In this document: piece after piece, positions 5,819 through 7,269 of the stretch | How the letters are laid out: every line of letters starts with the position of its first letter | Numbering within the stretch: position 1 is the first letter of the stretch | Assembly (NCBI GenBank): GCA_046482845.1 | Contig: JAWOEJ010000274.1 | Coordinates: forward strand, 1-7,269 | Direction of reading: 5' to 3' | Origin: DATFJZ01 sp046482845 | GTDB taxonomy: Bacteria; Desulfobacterota; Desulfobacteria; Desulfobacterales; Desulfobacteraceae | DNA: 7,269 bases | Notes under the pieces: generated by a model | Databases searched by the model: none | Seen by the model: only the letters and a program-made list of their open reading frames with translations | What the model was told of the DNA's origin: nothing | Translations under genes and position numbers: made by a program

Positions 5819-7135
5819 ATGGATCTGCTTGTAACAAACGGTATTGTCCTTACCATGAATAAAAAAATGGAGATTATTGAAAACGGCGCTGTTCTTGTTC
5901 ACAATAATAAAATTGCAGGCCTGGGGAAAAAAGAGGATTTTTTCGGCCACAACGCAGACCAGGTCATTGATGCCAGAGGCGGGATCATCATGCCGGGCCT
6001 GATCAATACCCATACCCATGCCGCCATGACCCTTTTCAGGGGACTGGCCGATGACCTGCCTTTGATGACATGGCTTAATGAACACATATTCCCGGCTGAA
6101 TCCAGGCTGACCCAGACTCAGGTGTATACAGGGGCGATGCTGGCCTGTGCGGAAATGATTCTTTCCGGCACCACCTGTTTCTGCGACATGTATTTGTTTG
6201 AAGATGAGGTGGCCCGGGCTGCGTCTGATTCCGGCATGCGGGCGGTAACAGGTGAAGTGCTCTATGATTTTCCCTCGCCCAGTTACGGAGAACTGGAAAA
6301 AGGGTTTGAATATGTAGAAAAAATGATTGAGAAATGGAAGCACCATCCCCTTGTCACCATTGCAGTGGAGCCCCATTCAACTTATATCTGCGCCCCTGAT
6401 CTTTTAAAAAAAGCATCGGCCCTTGCAGAAAAACACAGCATCCCCCTGGTGATCCATGTTGCAGAAACCAAAAACGAAAAACAGATCATCATGGAAAAGT
6501 ACAAAAAATCCCCTGTGGCCTTTCTTGAAAGTCTGGGCGTGCTTGGGCCCAATCTTGTGGCCTGCCACAGTGTCCATCTGTCAGAGGCGGATATCGGTCT
6601 TTTTAAAGCAAATAAGGTTAAGGTGGCCCATTGTCCGGAAAGCAATATGAAACTCGCCTCAGGCGTGTCCCCTGTCCCTGAAATGATCCGCCAGGGCATA
6701 TGTGTGGGCATTGGAACCGACGGCTGCGCCAGCAACAATGATCTGGATCTTTTTCTGGAAATGGGTACAGCAGCAAAACTTCACAAGGTATTTTCCCGCA
6801 ACCCTGAGGTGATCAGCGCAGAAACCGCAGTAAAAATGGCCACAATCAACGGCGCTGCTGTCCTGGGACTTGAAAAGGTCACAGGGTCTCTTGAAACGGG
6901 AAAAAATGCAGATCTTATTGTTGTTGACACCTCAAGTCCCCATATGGTGCCCATGTACAACCCCTTGTCCCACCTTGTTTATTCAGCTACCGGTAATGAT
7001 GTTGCCACTGTGATAATCAATGGAAAAATCATCATGCACCAGAGACAGATCCTGACCATGGACCTGCAGAAAGTAATGGCAGCTGTCAACGCTGCGGCCC
7101 GTGAAATTCAGATCAGAGATTCAGATCAAAGATAA
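5819..7135 (+). CDS. mtaD: 5'-methylthioadenosine / S-adenosylhomocysteine deaminase (amidohydrolase)
   Basis: This 438-residue protein is full length for the TrzN/AtzA-MtaD branch of the amidohydrolase superfamily. It hydrolyses the adenine amino group of SAH or 5'-methylthioadenosine, giving S-inosylhomocysteine or methylthioinosine and ammonia, and so clears inhibitory SAM by-products in the cytosol. Visible residues: metal ligands H65 and H67 (NTHTH), H213 (VIHVAE) and D301 (GTDG); E94 (FPAE) and H186 (EPHS), which contact the nucleoside; catalytic-site E216 and H250. The N- and C-terminal beta-sandwich parts (MDLLVTNG..., GKNADLIVVD, VIINGKII) are both present. The nearest purine-rich box (AAAGGA 5801-5806) is 12 nt from the ATG, long for a Shine-Dalgarno, so coupling to the gene ending at 5813 is likely. 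A 13 bp tandem duplication alters the last residues. Related deaminases (guanine, chlorohydrolases) share the fold, but the SNMKLASG and GTDGCASNNDLD segments favour MtaD. Confidence 0.92.
   Translation: MDLLVTNGIVLTMNKKMEIIENGAVLVHNNKIAGLGKKEDFFGHNADQVIDARGGIIMPGLINTHTHAAMTLFRGLADDLPLMTWLNEHIFPAESRLTQTQVYTGAMLACAEMILSGTTCFCDMYLFEDEVARAASDSGMRAVTGEVLYDFPSPSYGELEKGFEYVEKMIEKWKHHPLVTIAVEPHSTYICAPDLLKKASALAEKHSIPLVIHVAETKNEKQIIMEKYKKSPVAFLESLGVLGPNLVACHSVHLSEADIGLFKANKVKVAHCPESNMKLASGVSPVPEMIRQGICVGIGTDGCASNNDLDLFLEMGTAAKLHKVFSRNPEVISAETAVKMATINGAAVLGLEKVTGSLETGKNADLIVVDTSSPHMVPMYNPLSHLVYSATGNDVATVIINGKIIMHQRQILTMDLQKVMAAVNAAAREIQIRDSDQR
7106..7131 (+). repeat. 13 bp tandem duplication at the 3' end of mtaD
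   Basis: ATTCAGATCAGAG (7106-7118) is followed directly by ATTCAGATCAAAG (7119-7131), identical at 12 of 13 positions. Because 13 is not a multiple of three, the second copy is read in another frame and creates the present last residues and stop codon of mtaD. Confidence 0.7.
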
Positions 7136-7233
7136 GGCGTATTGACATTTAACAGCGCCTTGTAGTAAGGTGGCCGATTCATAAAATATGTCCCATTGGC
7201 GCAACCCAGGAGACGGGCAAAAAGACAAGCAAG

Positions 7234-7269
7234 ATGCGTGGATTATTTTTTGGAAGATCTCTAAAGCAG
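7234..7269 (+). CDS. Possible start of a further gene (partial)
   Basis: An ATG at 7234 opens a frame of 12 codons (MRGLFFGRSLKQ) to the right edge. No good ribosome-binding site is close: AGGAG at 7208-7212 is 21 nt away. The residues look protein-like, but this is too little to identify, and the stretch could equally be non-coding. Confidence 0.2.
   Translation, partial: MRGLFFGRSLKQ

Noticed and set aside
5810..6376. 188-codon minus-strand frame
   Set aside because: It is the antisense shadow of mtaD, whose plus frame carries all the amidohydrolase motifs.
1..7135. A single repair system linking EndoQ (repairs hypoxanthine/uracil in DNA) with MtaD (deaminates adenosine compounds)
   Set aside because: The genes are over 4 kb apart, on opposite strands and separated by unrelated genes, and MtaD acts on free nucleosides rather than DNA. 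The shared theme of deamination is most likely coincidence.
7142..7147. Consensus TTGACA after mtaD as promoter of the next gene
   Set aside because: No acceptable -10 lies 15-19 nt downstream; the best is TAGTAA at 15 nt, with three matches.
7134..7161. Possible terminator after mtaD (AAGGCG ... CGCCTT)
   Set aside because: The stem is only 6 bp, the loop is 16 nt and no T run follows.

Overview
The window looks like chromosomal DNA from a sulfate-reducing bacterium of the Desulfobacteraceae type (Desulfobacterota, formerly Deltaproteobacteria). This is inferred from the gene families, the moderate GC content, the A-rich lysine codons and the protein style; there is no rRNA or other marker to prove it. 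I see no transposase, integrase, tRNA, rRNA or CRISPR array.

Layout. (1) Positions 1-1642, minus strand: the first 547 codons of a large protein that runs off the left edge. It is an EndoQ-type PHP endonuclease (deaminated-base repair) joined by a lysine-rich low-complexity linker to a UvrD/Rep-type helicase, whose Q motif and Walker A are visible. This is the most notable gene here, and it is easily missed because its stop lies outside the window. (2) A ~250 bp divergent promoter region. (3) Positions 1893-2897, plus: a protein with two thioredoxin folds like the AhpF N-terminal domain (active site CPHC) followed by HEAT-like helices, probably starting at TTG. (4) Positions 2886-3356, minus: a small soluble P-type-ATPase-like HAD protein whose 3' end overlaps the previous gene by 12 bp. 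(5) Positions 3467-3607, plus: a 46-codon remnant of a small cupin gene that keeps its start, N-terminus and C-terminal tail but lacks the metal-binding barrel. Its stop overlaps the next start (TAATG). (6) Positions 3607-5242, plus: a GalT/HIT-like protein of about 544 residues, split into two frames at a run of nine A. (7) Positions 5379-5813 and 5819-7135, plus: an unrecognised 144-residue protein and, 5 bp downstream, MtaD, the 5'-methylthioadenosine/S-adenosylhomocysteine deaminase. These two probably form an operon. The last ~130 bp hold no certain gene; a possible next start lies at 7234.

Working together: the genes do not form one obvious pathway. The left part concerns DNA repair (base-deamination nicking coupled to unwinding) and redox chemistry. 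The right part concerns nucleoside/nucleotide chemistry (GalT-like nucleotidyl transfer, SAH/MTA salvage). The best candidates for new biology are the EndoQ-helicase fusion and the AhpF-N-domain/HEAT fusion. The best candidates for recent gene decay, or for unusual expression, are the deleted cupin and the A9 frameshift beside it.
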